From Haliclona indistincta (Eukaryota; Porifera; Demospongiae; Haplosclerida; Chalinidae), in assembly GCA_964017065.1 (NCBI GenBank), contig OZ024785.1, positions 3,634,588 through 3,698,587 on the forward strand: a stretch of DNA of 64,000 bases, read 5' to 3'. The position numbers were made by a program, and so were the translations under genes. This document shows, piece by piece, positions 11,219-23,600 of this stretch (positions are counted from its first letter, which is position 1; the number at the start of each line of letters is the position of its first letter). A model generated the notes under the pieces. The model searched no databases. It had not been told where the DNA came from and worked only from the letters and a program-made list of their open reading frames with translations.

Positions 11219-13170
11219 ATGAAGCTACAAGTGCTTGCTGTTGGTTTGCTGGAGTCTCTGATTGTTGCTCTCTTCTGCATTTGGATCACAACTAAAACTG
11301 CTCACTCTGCTGGTAAAGATGAGTGTAAAGTTGATATTTTTATAGCACTCTCTCTAGCACTCACAGAGGGTCCAGTGTCAGTGAGTACATTAATTGGAGA
11401 GAATGCTCTGTTCCACTGTAATGGTAGTGGTTATAATGTTGGATGGAGGGTGGATGGATTGCTGGGAACAGACATTAGCATTCAAGATAGAGGAATAGCT
11501 GATTATACAGTATCATCATCAACATCAGGCACAGTACAGTCCACTCTCACTGTACCAGCAACACTAGTGAACAATGGCACTACTGTATACTGCATAGTAT
11601 ATCCTTCTTCAGAAGCCAGCAACAATGCTACTTTGACTGTTCTCCCTGGTGAGCCTTGAACTAGCTAGCTACAAGCTATCACTATTATAGGTAACTCATT
11701 TATTGTTTATGCACACAAGGTATTGGTCCAGTTGTCAATGTGAGGTTCAGTGATTCATTCAGCATTGTACTGTGGGATCCTCCAGCAACTGCTGGTGTAC
11801 TCAGTGGTCTCTCCTATATAGTGATTGTGATGAACATGAACACTAGTGAAGTGATTGTCAGTGGTACTACCACCAACACCATCTATCCACTACCTCCTGG
11901 TCTTAAGTCATGTCAGCACTACACAGCTAATGTGACAGCATTCTCATCTCAGCATAACGGTGTGAGTAAAATGACAGGACAAAGAGCACCAGGAGGTGAG
12001 TGGGAGCACCAAGTGGTGAATTGATAATGAATACATGTGTTTTCACAACAGAGTACTATGACCTGAGGGAAGTAAAGCAGCCAGTGATAACTGCCTACAA
12101 TACAACTCATTTTGCTGTTATTTTACTATTGATATACAACAGGTGAACTGTACAATACTATAATATTGCTTGTGATCACGTGTGTGTTTATAGCATGGTG
12201 TTCTTGTTTGTCCCGATCAAGAGTTGTTGTTTGTGACATATCCAATAACAAACAGTTCAGATGTGACAACACACCCAGAGGTGGCTATAACACATCCTGG
12301 TGTGATACTGTATACTGGTTATATTAAACAAAAATGTCACTGTAAATCTGATGTTACAATTATTGTTGATGACAGAAAAGTTCAAACAAAGACAGTTTTA
12401 TTCAGTAAGCTGTCGGTGTATTTTATTTCTCCAGCACAATTTGTTTAATCTGCTCACGACAGGTTCCTATAATGTTCAAGACTGTGATGTATCCAGTGAC
12501 CAGCACACTAGCTCCATACTAGTGGAGTGTACATTTGCCATCAATTCAACAGCACCAGGGATTGTAGTGATACAAGATGACCAGAGTCAATATACCATCA
12601 ACAAGACACTGCAGAGACTGCTGCAGGATAGTGATAAAGGATCATTAATTTATGATAGTCCCATCATGTATATACAGCTACACAAGATTGTTTTAATTTA
12701 TTTCGCTCATTCAAGCTCCTTTTTGTTAAACAACAGTGTCGCTCCTAGTTTGATACTTGAGTCAACAACAGGTAGCTTTTATTACATTACACAGACACTT
12801 CATTGTGTTTTTGTTTATTCTCAGTCCCCATTTGGTTGGGGTTGCCTTGGGTGTTACAATCATTACTTTCATCATTGTCCTTGTGGTGGTGATGGCGGCT
12901 ATTTTCTTTATAATGATGTGCGCCCACAAGAAGACAAGACTAAGTAAGTCAAAATTTTTCGAAACTGCTCATTTTTGTTTTTTACAGTTTGGAAGAAAGA
13001 AAATAGGTTGGTCATGTCTTGTCATAGTGAGCTAGTGTGCCTTTACTTCAATAATTTAGTAAGAGAGAGTATTGATTGGAGAACAATCTGCTAGCACTCC
13101 TAGCAGTGAATTAATATTATTATAGTAAGTTTTTAATTTTTTACTAGGGAATTTCAAGTGGTGTAAGTTA

Positions 13171-14385
13171 TTAGGGAGGCACGGTAGTGCCTCCCTATGT
13201 AGGGTTGAACGAGAAAACAAGATGGCGGCTACATACATGTATTAGCGTTCAAACGCTGATATTTCGCCTGGTCATGAATTGTATACGTCAAAAGACACTT
13301 AAATCTGCTCTCTGGCGTTGCCCCATCTTACAGTAGCAAGGAGATTGCTCGAAGTTGTTACTAAAGTGACGAACCTGAAAACGGTGAAAATCGTGTTTCG
13401 TCATCTTCGTTTTCTTCTTCTTCTTTCTTTCTTCCACTCGCCTAGCGCCTTTACGCGAGCAATGCCGAGACCAAAACACCCATGAACAGTCGTGAAATTC
13501 TCCTGGCAGGTGCCTTTTGAACTTAGTTTTTAGCGAAACGTCGATATAAATTCCGCGATTTCTCGATCGTGATCCATTGTCAGCTAAGTGTTAGACGCCA
13601 TTGATGTGATTGCGCAATACGCACGTGACCAAGCAGTGGTTAGCGCACGTGACCGAGCACTAGCTTGAGTATCGCCGCGCGCCTTATGGATCACGGAGAG
13701 CACATACATGTACATGTATTTGTCTGGAGTCTTCGAAGAACGGTAAGCTCGTATATAGGATCACCATTCTGCGCTAGCCAGATAATTACAACCGCCGTAC
13801 ATGTCTACAAACAATTGTGGGCGGGGCTCGTATCCACTGCATGCATGCATGCATGTGTAGGCGAGCTGATATGTACAGCATAACAATTATTATTAGCTAC
13901 AAGTTTAAAATTCTTAATAATAAAGAAAAGCCACCAACAACAGGAAAACTAAACCAATGGTGGAAACAAACTGCACTTCGCTGAAAAAGAAAAAAGGACA
14001 CAAACAAGAAATAAAGATTTCTATCGAAATCAAAAGGATGTAGGGTTGTGAAATCTACCACTGGTCCACATTGTAAACTAACAAGGAACAAGCATGGAAT
14101 GGTAACACGATTGACTTGCTAACAGATCATAGATCCCTACATCAGTGGCTGTACATAAGATCAATATTTTGTCACAAGCTGAATGCACGTTAGGTGTCAG
14201 TCAACAGCAATTAGCTGAACTAGCTATAACCGACCACAGCAGCCACTGATGTAGGGATCTATGGTCTGTTAGCAAGTCAATCGTGTTACCATTCCATGCT
14301 TGTTCCTTGTTAGTTTACAATGTGGACCAGTGGTAGATTTCACAACCCTACATCCTTTTGATTTCGATAGAAATCTTTTTAATTT
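13171..14385 (+). mobile_element. Composite repeat copy 2 with embedded foldback
   Basis: Starts at the palindrome AGGGAGGCACGGTAGTGCCT, continues through AACAAGATGGCGGCTACATA, and ends in a foldback module (about 14010-14385) whose arms are reverse complements (GATTTCTATCGAAATC and ATGTAGGGTTGTGAAATC). Internal CATGCATGCATGCATG and GTGGGCGGGGCTCGTA blocks are shared with the other copies. It has no transposase. Confidence 0.85.
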
Positions 14386-14551
14386 CTTTGGATATCGTAT
14401 TCATGAAGATTTCATTCATAGTTCAAAAATCATTATTTAATTCTCTACTAGAATTTTCCTGGTATTGCATCATGAATGTTTTGTGTATACATAATTGCAA
14501 CTACCAATAATCCCCACCGGAAATTCTACTGAAATGAATGCTGTCATTTCT

Positions 14552-15774
14552 ATTAGGGAGGCACGGTAGTGCCTCCCTATGTAGGGTTGAACGAGAAAAC
14601 AAGATGGCGGCTACATACAATGTATTAGCGTTCAAACGCTGATATTTCGCCTGGTGATGAATTTTATACCTCCAAAGACACTTAAATCTGCTATCTGGCG
14701 TTGCCCCATCTTACAGTAGCAAGGAGATCGCTCGAAATTGTTACTAAAGTGACGAACCTGAAAACGGTGAAAATCGAGTTTCGTCATCTTCGTTTTCTTC
14801 TTTCTTCCACTCGCCTAGCACCTTTATGTGAGCAGTGCCGAGACCAATACACCCACGAACAGTCGTGAAATTCTCCTGGCATGTGCCTTTTGAACTTAGC
14901 TTTTAGCGAAACGGTGATATAACTTCCGCGATTTCTCGATCGTGATCCATTGTCAGCTAAGTGTTAGACGCCATTATTGTGATTGCGCAATACGCACGTG
15001 CCACGCAGTGGTTAGCGCACGTGACCAAGCACTAGCTTGAGTGTAAAGCCACGCCGTATGGATCACGGAGAACACATTGTCTGTCTGGAGTCTTCGAAGA
15101 ACGGAAAGCCATAGGATCACCATTCTGCACTTGCCAGATAATTATAACCGCCGTACAGGTCTACATCATGTATGTACAAACTAGTGTGGGCGGGGCTCGT
15201 ATGCAATTCATGCATGCATGCATGCGTAGGCGAGCTGATAAGCATAACAATTATTTTTTGCTACAAGTTTAAAATTGTTAATAATAAAGAAAAGCCATCA
15301 ACAACAGGAAAACTAAACCAATGATGGAAACAAAAATGGCTCAGCACGTGTGATGAACTGCACTGCACTAAAAAGGGACACAAACAAGAAAATTAAAAAG
15401 ATTTCTATCGAAATCAAAAGGATGTAGGGTTGTGAAATCTACTACTGGTCTACAATGTAAACTAACAAGGAACAAGCATGGAATGGTAACACGATTGACT
15501 TGCTAACAGACCATAGATCCTACATCAGTGGCTGTACATAAGATCAATACGTATTTTGTCACAAGCTGAATGCACATCTGGTGTCAGTCCACAGCAAATA
15601 TAGCTGTATTAGCTATAGTCAACCACAGCAGCCACTGATGTAGGGATCTATGGTCTGTTAGCAAGTCAATCGTGTTACCATTCCATGCTTGTTCCTTGTT
15701 AGTTTACATTGTAGACCAGTAGTAGATTTCACAACCCTACATCCTTTTGATTTCGATAGAAATCTTTTTAATTT
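14552..15774 (+). mobile_element. Composite repeat copy 3 with embedded foldback
   Basis: Same layout as the copy ending at 14385, from which it is separated by about 165 bp of unrelated AT-rich DNA. The foldback module occupies about 15390-15774. The two copies match closely across their full length by eye, with scattered substitutions and small indels. Both lie between the R2 membrane exon and its tail exons. Confidence 0.85.
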
Positions 15775-16439
15775 TCTTTCATAGTTATAGGGTGGGAGAA
15801 ATTTTACACAATTTTAAAATTGTAAACAAGGGCATTGGCAGCAGGTGGGCTATATAATTATGGGGCTTTTTGCCTGCCATAGATTTATCCATGCAAGCAT
15901 GCATGACTGATCTAGTACAAATCACATGTACATGTAAACAGTGTTGCATGGGTTCCTGTCATTAGGGATGTAACAGGAGGTATGGGAGACTATAGACAGC
16001 CAACTTGACTCTACTTGTTTGGAATAATTATAGTATTAACATCCTTTCTGCTCCACTGACTGTAAGTCAATGTGAAACTACTGTATTAGTGACCTTAATG
16101 TCCTCAGTATCATTAGGTACAGGATGAGCAATCAACCAAGCAAGGATCACACTATGCTGATCTCCATCACTCTACTAATCCACCAGCTCCTCCTCTACCT
16201 GTTGAACCAGTACAATATGCTACTGTCAGAGAAAACTGACAACACTGAGACTACACAGCCTGAGGAGGACAAGATCAGTATATATAGTCATGTTGTGTGT
16301 TTACAATCTCATGTGCAGGTGTTGCACTATGCTCAATCGACCAGCTGCTCCTATATCAGTCAAACCAGTACAATATGCTACTGTCAAGAAGCCAGCACCA
16401 GTCCAAACACCATCTTGGAATGTGAGTTTATCAACTGAT

Positions 16440-18127
16440 AAATTCAGTGTGCTAGTGTTACTGTCAACAAGACAGTTCGCCTGTGTTGAAGATCTTTTTT
16501 TGTTGCTAAAGCGTCATCTGACTCATCAAAACATGTTTATTCTCGTAAGTTTGTCATTACATTCTCTATTAGGAATATGCACACTTTAGCATACATGTTT
16601 TTGTAATGGTACTTTAAGTTATGGACATGCCCAGCTCATAATTTTATGTGCAATCATGAGCTACCCAGTGAGAATAACTTTTCTATAGAGTGATCCAGAC
16701 TACAAAGACTCATTGTCTTCTACTTCATAGTCTTCTGGTTTCTTCTCAAGAAGTTCTACGGACAATTCAGAAATTGCCGAAAAATCATATTCACTTCCAT
16801 CACTATCTGACCAGACCCACACAGATGGTAAATACACAATACTGTACTGTACAGGTTTCATACAGGATTTTTTGCCAGGGGGCCAACACAGCAGCAGAGG
16901 GTCTGTCGGGTGCAACCCCCAGACGCTGACGGGTATATATAATAGTTACACAGCTAAAAATAAGATGATGTTACGGCGCCGTTATCATCGCCGTAACGTC
17001 GCTGTTTTGAACATCACTGCACCGTGATCACGCCTTTGGGGGTACGGGTACCGGTACCGTCGCTGTAACGGCAATGTTCAACGGCGCTGTTACGGTGTAG
17101 GCAACACCGCTGTAACAACACTGAAACGGTGCTGTAACAGTGGTGACAGTGTAACACCGTGCATTAAACCACCATGATCCACCATGCATGCAATCCTTCT
17201 TTGCTGTCATTTGCAGCTTTATCATGCGTCATCGTAGAATTACTGACAACTGTTTCAAACAACTTATTCAATCACTTACACACATTGAAAAGATACACGA
17301 CCAAAATAACACGAGTTATAGTTTATACTTCGAGTAACTGATGGGATTTGTCTGACACATTAACTTTGTCCTAGTTCCACTGGGTAGTTTTTTCCACCTA
17401 AAATTAGATAAGTTTTGCTTTTAAATAACTGAATGACTTACTTCTTTGTTTTTACTAGTGTATTTCTATCACAATATCACACCTTTTTATTCTGTTTCAT
17501 TATTAACTGCGCCTAAACTGAGAGTTGAATTGTAGACTTTGGTGACAAAGACAAATACAACTAGGCACCGAAGGTGCAGATGCCTCGGTGGAACATTTGA
17601 CATACACAGTAACTGCAGCTATTATACCTTTCTGTACAGCAATCATAAAGCAACAGTTATGCAATCAGCTGAAGCCAATCAGTGCTGACCACAATTCAAC
17701 TGGGCGTGTCTACAATGTTCAGTACTGCCCATGCATACTGAACACGAGCGAGATAGGTTCCATAGCTTGCTTACACAATTTCTCTGGACCTGCGCTGCTA
17801 TCCTGTAGTGAAATTCTAACCTATCAGCTTCTAGGTAGTCAACTGTGGATAGCTTTGCCTTTGAAGATCTCAAGATCGCCAGCAACAGCCATGATAAATC
17901 GCGAGGGAGCAAATTGCGCCATAACTCATGAACTAAGCTTCGTATGAAGTTTTCACATGATCGAAAGCTAGATAATACCGTGTTCTACTTGCATTGCTAG
18001 TTTCAGAGCTTAACGTTCAGCGTGCGCCTACAAAACTTAACCAGGTGACGAGGTAACTCACGAACAGAGCCTTATAACCAAAATCCTTACAATTCATTTT
18101 CAAGCAAATATTATCATTGCCGATAGG
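16440..18127. other. Intergenic with a degenerate CTGTAACGGC tandem array
   Basis: A repeat-rich patch at about 16965-17165 is built from degenerate units such as GCTGTAACGGC and its reverse complement (GCCGTAACGTCGCTG, GGCGCTGTTACGGTG). The rest carries no supported gene. A minus-strand open frame at 16700-16915 has an acidic C-terminus (PEDYEVEDNESL) of unknown meaning. Open frames at 17588-17947 on both strands overlap and lack motifs. Confidence 0.4.
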
Positions 18128-18905
18128 TAGGGTCCGCAATGGAAAAATAAAAAGTCAGAGAATCTGGCCTTTACTGCAGTTACAAACAACACTATATACG
18201 TAACAAACAACTGCATATTCAAATCCCTGAAATCGTTGCTCGTTGCTCTGCAATCGCTAGCTGAAATCGGCAACTTTCGTGACCTTTGACCTTGGGGTTA
18301 AATAACGGTGCATTCTCGACTCTTCGCGACAGTTAGCAGTCAGCGCTCTGTTTGTGCGTGCTTAGTACCGTCTCGGCAGTTCTTGCAACAGCTCAGATTG
18401 GCAGGCTTACCTCCCCAAATAAGCGTTTCAGGGCTATCAATGACTCGCGATTCCAACATATTTGGGCTTTACTTTTTGTGACATTGAACAGACAGATCCC
18501 TACCAGTATTTTCTGATAGTACTAAGCCTAAGCACTGCATAAAACAAATTTCAGCCGAAATGCTTACTGTTTGCCATCTGGCTGAAAAGGCTCAAAATAT
18601 TAACCGTAATACAGAGAACCATGACCATAAACGCGGCATCACCAGCACAAAACTAGCATTAAAGGAAAGATCTCCAACCGTAGCATCCGTTGCAAGTACA
18701 ACTAGCAGTCACACGCTACTTTGGGCCTGCATTTTCGCGAAGAAAAATAGTGCTCTCATGGGGGCGTGGCCAACACCTCAAACTAGAACCACGCCCACCA
18801 AAAAGCACTATTTTTCTTCTCGAAAATGCAGGCTCAAAAGTTGCGTGTGGCTACCGATTGTACTTGCAACGGATGCTACGGTTGGAGATCTTTCCTTTAA
18901 TGCTA
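18128..18905. repeat. Solo transposon end and an internal foldback
   Basis: At 18129 the sequence TAGGGTCCGCAATG matches the terminal repeat of the foldback at 59463-60431, but no partner end is present nearby. From about 18655 to 18908 lies a foldback: TTAAAGGAAAGATCTCCAAC on the left is mirrored by its complement on the right, with a loop containing GGGGGCGTGGCC. Open frames across it are artefacts of the palindrome. Confidence 0.6.
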
Positions 18906-18979
18906 GTCCAAATTGAAGAATACAAATAACCGCAAAAAATTGACTGGTTTTCGGTGCGCCCTCTGCGCTAAACGTATTG

Positions 18980-19511
18980 AATCCCGTTAAGGGCAGACAT
19001 TCAACTAGGGTCAAAGGTCATCGCGCGCGTACAGAATTACTATAAAGGCTTGTTTTTAGTAACATACAGCTAAACCCAAAACCCTAAAAACCTTCTCCTA
19101 ACTGCGCAAAGTAGGGAGGGTCTTCCTAACTAACTAAGGATCGTCGGGAGGGTCTTCCTAACTAAGGATCGTCGGGAGGGTCTTCCTAACTAAGGATCGT
19201 CGAGAGGGTCGTCCTAAACCGGGCCTTCGGCCCTTAGTAAGCCTAAGGATCGTCGGGAGAGTCGTCATAAACAAGGATGGAGCTAAAAACTTAACTTTTA
19301 TAAATAAAAAAACACAAAAAAAAACAAGCATTGTGCGAGAATCGAACCCTGACCGACCGCATCACAAGCCACCATACTAAACCGCTGTGCCACCGAACCA
19401 ACTGACCGGTTAGTGCTACAAACAAGCCTTTATAGTAATTCTGTACGCGCGCGCACACGAACGCGCGCGACGACCTTTGACCCTAGTTGAATGTCTGCCC
19501 TTAACAGGATT
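18980..19511. mobile_element. 532-bp TIR element carrying a tRNA-like module
   Basis: The ends are inverted repeats of about 70 bp beginning AATCCCGTTAAGGGCAGACA on the left, mirrored at the right by a near-perfect complement. The paralogous site at about 26370-26390 lacks it, so the insertion boundaries are directly visible. Flanks AAACGTATTG and AAACGGAATTG look like a diverged target duplication of about 10 bp. Inside is a tandem array (about 19105-19270) of a unit of about 28 bp containing AAGGATCGTCGGGAGGGTC, then a tRNA-like sequence. Confidence 0.75.
19333..19400 (-). repeat. tRNA-like (SINE-type) sequence
   Basis: On the minus strand the sequence contains TGGCACAGCGG, matching a pol III A box (TRGCNNAGYNGG), and GGGTTCGATTC, matching a B box, at tRNA spacing. 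It lies inside the TIR element at 18980. It resembles the head of a tRNA-derived SINE or a tRNA pseudogene; I could not fold a convincing functional cloverleaf, so it is not called as a tRNA gene. Confidence 0.5.
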
Positions 19512-20654
19512 CAAACGGAATTGGCTTTCGGCATTTCTATGGCTTCAGTGCAAATTTCACAACATTTTAGGAAAAACAAAATGGCTGCCAAGAAAATTTG
19601 GACATTTTATGGCTTCGGGTGCTCAGAAAACACATTTTTGCGCATTCTCTATGATCTGGGCTACATTTTACATTGACCAAAACCACTGCTATTTACATGT
19701 ACTTTTCAGTAGCCAGCCCCAAAGTACTAACTTTGAGCAAAATTTGACGAGGTCGCTGCACTTTATCGGCTTCACTTTCGAAGTGGGAGGGGCATACCGA
19801 CCGACTTGAGTGTGAGCAATTGCGGCTACTCACTGGCGTAAAAGGACGCAAATTTGAGACCAGTAGCACAAAAGACACACGAGATATTCACGATAGAAGT
19901 GGTCAGCATTTACGAGATTAAAATTTCAGCAAGATAATTTAGTAGTTAAAGGGTTAAGCGGAGACTTCCTAATTAATAGGGTTCTCCTCAGCACTCGCGT
20001 TATGCGAGTCATCATCGATACTAATTGCAAGAGACTTCCCCTCTCTCAGCCGAGCTCTCAGCAACCGCCTTTGCCAGTGGACACGAGATGGTAGCGCTAC
20101 TAGCACGTTGATAAGCACCTAGAATAGCTAGTATACATCTTTAATACTCTGCCCCGACCTCTGTACATGCAGTCTGGTGAGGTTGCTCATAATAAACATG
20201 TAGTCTCAATCAAGTTGACCCTGATGAGCATTTTTTTGCGATAGGTGAGTTGCAAGTGTATGTTTTATTTGTCAGAAAGTGTTTCATTCTGAGATCCTAA
20301 AGCTATATTCAATCACTTCTCTAGATGATTGTATGGTTGTTGATAATACCTTCTATGCCATTCCATGATTCCCGAACCCGTTTCTAGTGAACTGTATAGT
20401 GTAGTAACTAACATTACACAAGCAGTCTGCACGAATCTCTCAAGTGCTTATTGAATGTCTCAGGACTGCCATCAGCTGTGACCTTGTAGTATTTGGCAAA
20501 ATAATGTAATTTTTTTGTCTAAAATTTTAATACTGTTTATACTATCTTAATCCAATTCTACAAACTTGTCTGGGAGAGGGTTAATTACTGGGATACTCTC
20601 ACACACCTTTCCACTTGCTACAGACACGATGCTGTTGTAGTGACAATTTATCTC

Positions 20655-23600
20655 TTAATGAAGTTCAAAATGAGATGGCCCAGGAACACCATCCAAGGGG
20701 CTACCAGCAAGATCTGGGTATCGAAATGAATGGCGAAGTGGTTGGATGGTTTGCCAGTGTGGTCCTGAACCAGGTGTTGAACAGCAAAAGAAAATTGGCA
20801 CTTGAAAGTAGCATGATACAGCCAATAGCTCGATGTGTGTCGCCCAATGATCCTGCTCCATCATGTATTGTGTATGTTCTTTGAAAGTGGGACGGTTCAC
20901 GGGCATCAGGAATTGCTGAAAAATAACCTCATTGTGCATTTCAAATCGAACTGTCATTGTACGAAACTCCCAATAGTACTCATCTGTTCCAAACAGATGG
21001 AACGAAAAGCACCTAAAGAGACAATTGCCGTCCCCTAGTGCTGCGACAATTTTTCTTCCTTGAGAGCGTAGAAATTCATGCCGACCTGTGCAATACCATG
21101 AAATTATAACGTATATTGAAATTCATTCTTAAACTAATAATACCTCTACAAATTCAGCTACTGTGCTTAGCTTCTTGTCACCCTTGTCATCTGTACCATT
21201 GGGTGCACATGTCTAAGAAAAATAATGAATATTTGATGTACCATTTGACTTGCTACCTTCTCTCCTGTACACTTTCGTTTCACACAAGCTTTCTTTTTTC
21301 TCCCTTGTCCACCAAATTTTTTCATGTCCTTGCAATTGGTACAAGTGCCACAGTCGAGTTGTGTACGGCATCCTTCACAATGACCACATCTGCCTTTTCT
21401 GCTAGTTCTTTTCTCTGTAGGCAAAACGGTATAATGTTTATAGAAGCCATATGCAAAATTACTAAAATACTTTGTGAAGAAACTCGGCTGTCAATCGTTT
21501 GGCAACTTCCTGGTGGTTCATTCTCTTTCTGGTTTTCATCCTCTACTACTATCTTCTCATCAGCAGTAATGGACCAACAAAGCTTGCTACACATATCTTT
21601 CTTATCATTTTCACTTGGTCGTCTACATTGCAAAGTAATAATTAATGCATGATCAAGCATATTAATTTTATGTTAATTTTCTTACTTCAAAGGGATCACT
21701 GTTTTTTGTCTTCCGGGTTTGTTGGTTGTTCTCTTGAATTGAAGTTGACGTTCATTCTTTTGAGCAGGGGCAAATTTATCAACTTCAACAAAATTAGGTA
21801 GATTATATCCTCCTGTGTTTGTTGAGCTTGGCAAATGTTGCTTAAGAGCTGATGAGAATTGCTTTAAATTGGCAGCAATATTGTCCAGTATGTGTGAATC
21901 ATCAATTGCTTGTGAATATTCCAACACTTTGTTGACTTCTGATGCAATGATAATTCTGTTGTGTTGCACACTTGTATCTATGCACATAAAATTAATAATA
22001 GCAATCAGTTATCATTACAATAATCAATGTTGACGTTCATAAACAATTGCAATGCATGATAACTTGTCCATATTACCTGATTCTGAAGGCTGAGGAGTCA
22101 TTAGCATCATGGTCGGTAAAGGATCATCAATTTTATCATTGTACATGGTGTCCTCATTTTGACTGTTACTGTTGGCACTTATTGTAGCCTGCACTTTATG
22201 ACAATGCTTGCACAAATGACCAGCCAAGTAATCAAAACAGGTGCAACTGATTTGGTGTCGGCAAAGGTAGATACACTCAGGTGCTGTACACTGTGGGACA
22301 CATGTTGGCTCATCAGGGCAATGACTAGAAGTCACATTGACTACATATTGAGTACTTCTATCACTGCTGCTTTCGACCAAATACTTTCTAGGAGCATCAT
22401 TCTGCAAAGAAAGAATAATAATTACTATAGTAATATTTTATTGCACCTTTAGTGCTAAATCCTTAATTTGAAGTCCAGTCTCATGTCTTTTGCCTTCCAA
22501 CAACCCTGAGGCTTCTCCTGGTGATTTCATGTACTATAAAGAAACAGGAATTAAGCTTTACTATAATTTAGCCATAGTTATAGTACCTCTTTTGTCCTTT
22601 GAGCAATGTACATATCACTTTCATACTTAAGCAGCACTCCGATTAGCTCATCGACTCGCCTGTTTGGTTTGTGGTCCAAGTACCTGGCATTGTTTTTCAA
22701 TTTATTGTGAAAGCTGTAAATTTAGATAAGATGATTGCAAGTGTGATCATAATGAATAAACCTTTCCACAAGCATGTTAGTATTGACATCTTTGTGGTCA
22801 AAATGACGATAGCAAGATGCCCACTTTTCTGAAAGAAATTAATTTATATTGATAGTAATGTGATTACTAAAACATTACCTGTACGATCCATGTTATGTAG
22901 ATTGGAAATACTTAACAAAGCTATAGGCTCTTTCTGTGCCCACATGTCAACAAACTTAGAAATGTAATCTTGAAAGTCAGTTGGGCTACTGCAAGAGATC
23001 AACAAGCGAAGATACTTGTAGAGCTCTGCTCTTCTGTCAGCATTAGGCACAAGCGCATACAGTTTCCTCTGCCATGCTCTGTGTTGCAATGAAATAATTA
23101 TTGCAGAATACAAACTATTAATATTATACCTGTCAACATGCCATACGCACAGTAGATGTCTGATTTCTGTTTCTGCAAATTCTTGACTAAATGCTACTGG
23201 AAGAGCAGGATCTAAAAAAAATAATAAGAATAAGAATTAATATTATTATTAAAATAGTAATAATACCATCATCGGTCATTAGAGTCTTGATGACTGCATC
23301 TGGCACCATGTTTCTCACACTCCTGAAAAACTGCTGTAGTACAGGTGTATCTTCTCTGTCAACAATTGCCCAAGCAACAGGAACCCCTATAATGAAACCA
23401 TCACATACGCCTCACATTAAGTACTAGTGTTTTACCATTTTTGAATTCATCCGGAACAACAATACTGACAAGCTTGAATGCATATGGATTAGTCTTGTGA
23501 GTCGAGTCTATGCACACCACCTTTTCACTGTGTTTCTTAAACATGTGACGTTGAAATTTTGTCATTATCACTAAAAGAAAGTTATCCTCAGAGAGAAGAG

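Larger units (their letters stand above)
11219..16436 (+). pseudogene. Receptor R2: decaying paralogue of R1/R3
   Basis: The 5' exons are intact. They are a signal exon (11219-11312, MKLQVLAVGLLE), an Ig exon (11367-11648, SAEGPVSVSTLIGENALFHC) and an FN3-like exon (11720-11995). Exon 4 (12052-12142) is one base shorter than in R3 and exits in the wrong phase, so exon 5 (12194-12404) is out of frame. Exon 6 (from 12463) breaks off after the codons for DSDKGS and lacks the rest of the module. A membrane exon remains (12825-12943, GVTIITFIIVLVVVMAAIFF). The tail exons lie 3.2 kb away, beyond two repeat insertions. At about 16127-16269 SHYADL and VQYATV are encoded, but a shift then gives a stop; at 16320-16434 VQYATVKKP is in a frame different from the exon start. 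The damage suggests a pseudogene; truncated products remain possible. Confidence 0.65.
18906..19957 (+). repeat. Repeat family A, left copy (interrupted)
   Basis: Shares CGCAAAAAATTGACTGGTTT, ACGTATTG, GGCTTCGGCATTTCTATGGC-like, and AAAATTTCAGCAAGATAATT blocks with the copy at 26226-26818. It is interrupted at 18980-19511 by a TIR element that is absent from the right copy. It ends with TTAAAGGGTTAA, immediately followed by the MULE at 19958. Confidence 0.75.

Noticed and set aside
16700..16915. Minus-strand frame with KPVQYSIV and an acidic end
   Set aside because: The YSIV resemblance to the tail motifs is on the strand opposite to the receptor and no splice partners were found; probably chance.
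18560..18916. 118-residue plus-strand open frame
   Set aside because: It spans a foldback and has no motif; its sense depends on the palindromic arms.
19106..19270. Short direct repeats resembling a CRISPR array
   Set aside because: Units are tandem and nearly contiguous without unique spacers, and lie inside a eukaryotic DNA transposon.
19333..19400. Functional tRNA gene
   Set aside because: A and B boxes are present, but the sequence is inside a transposon and I could not pair convincing acceptor and anticodon stems.
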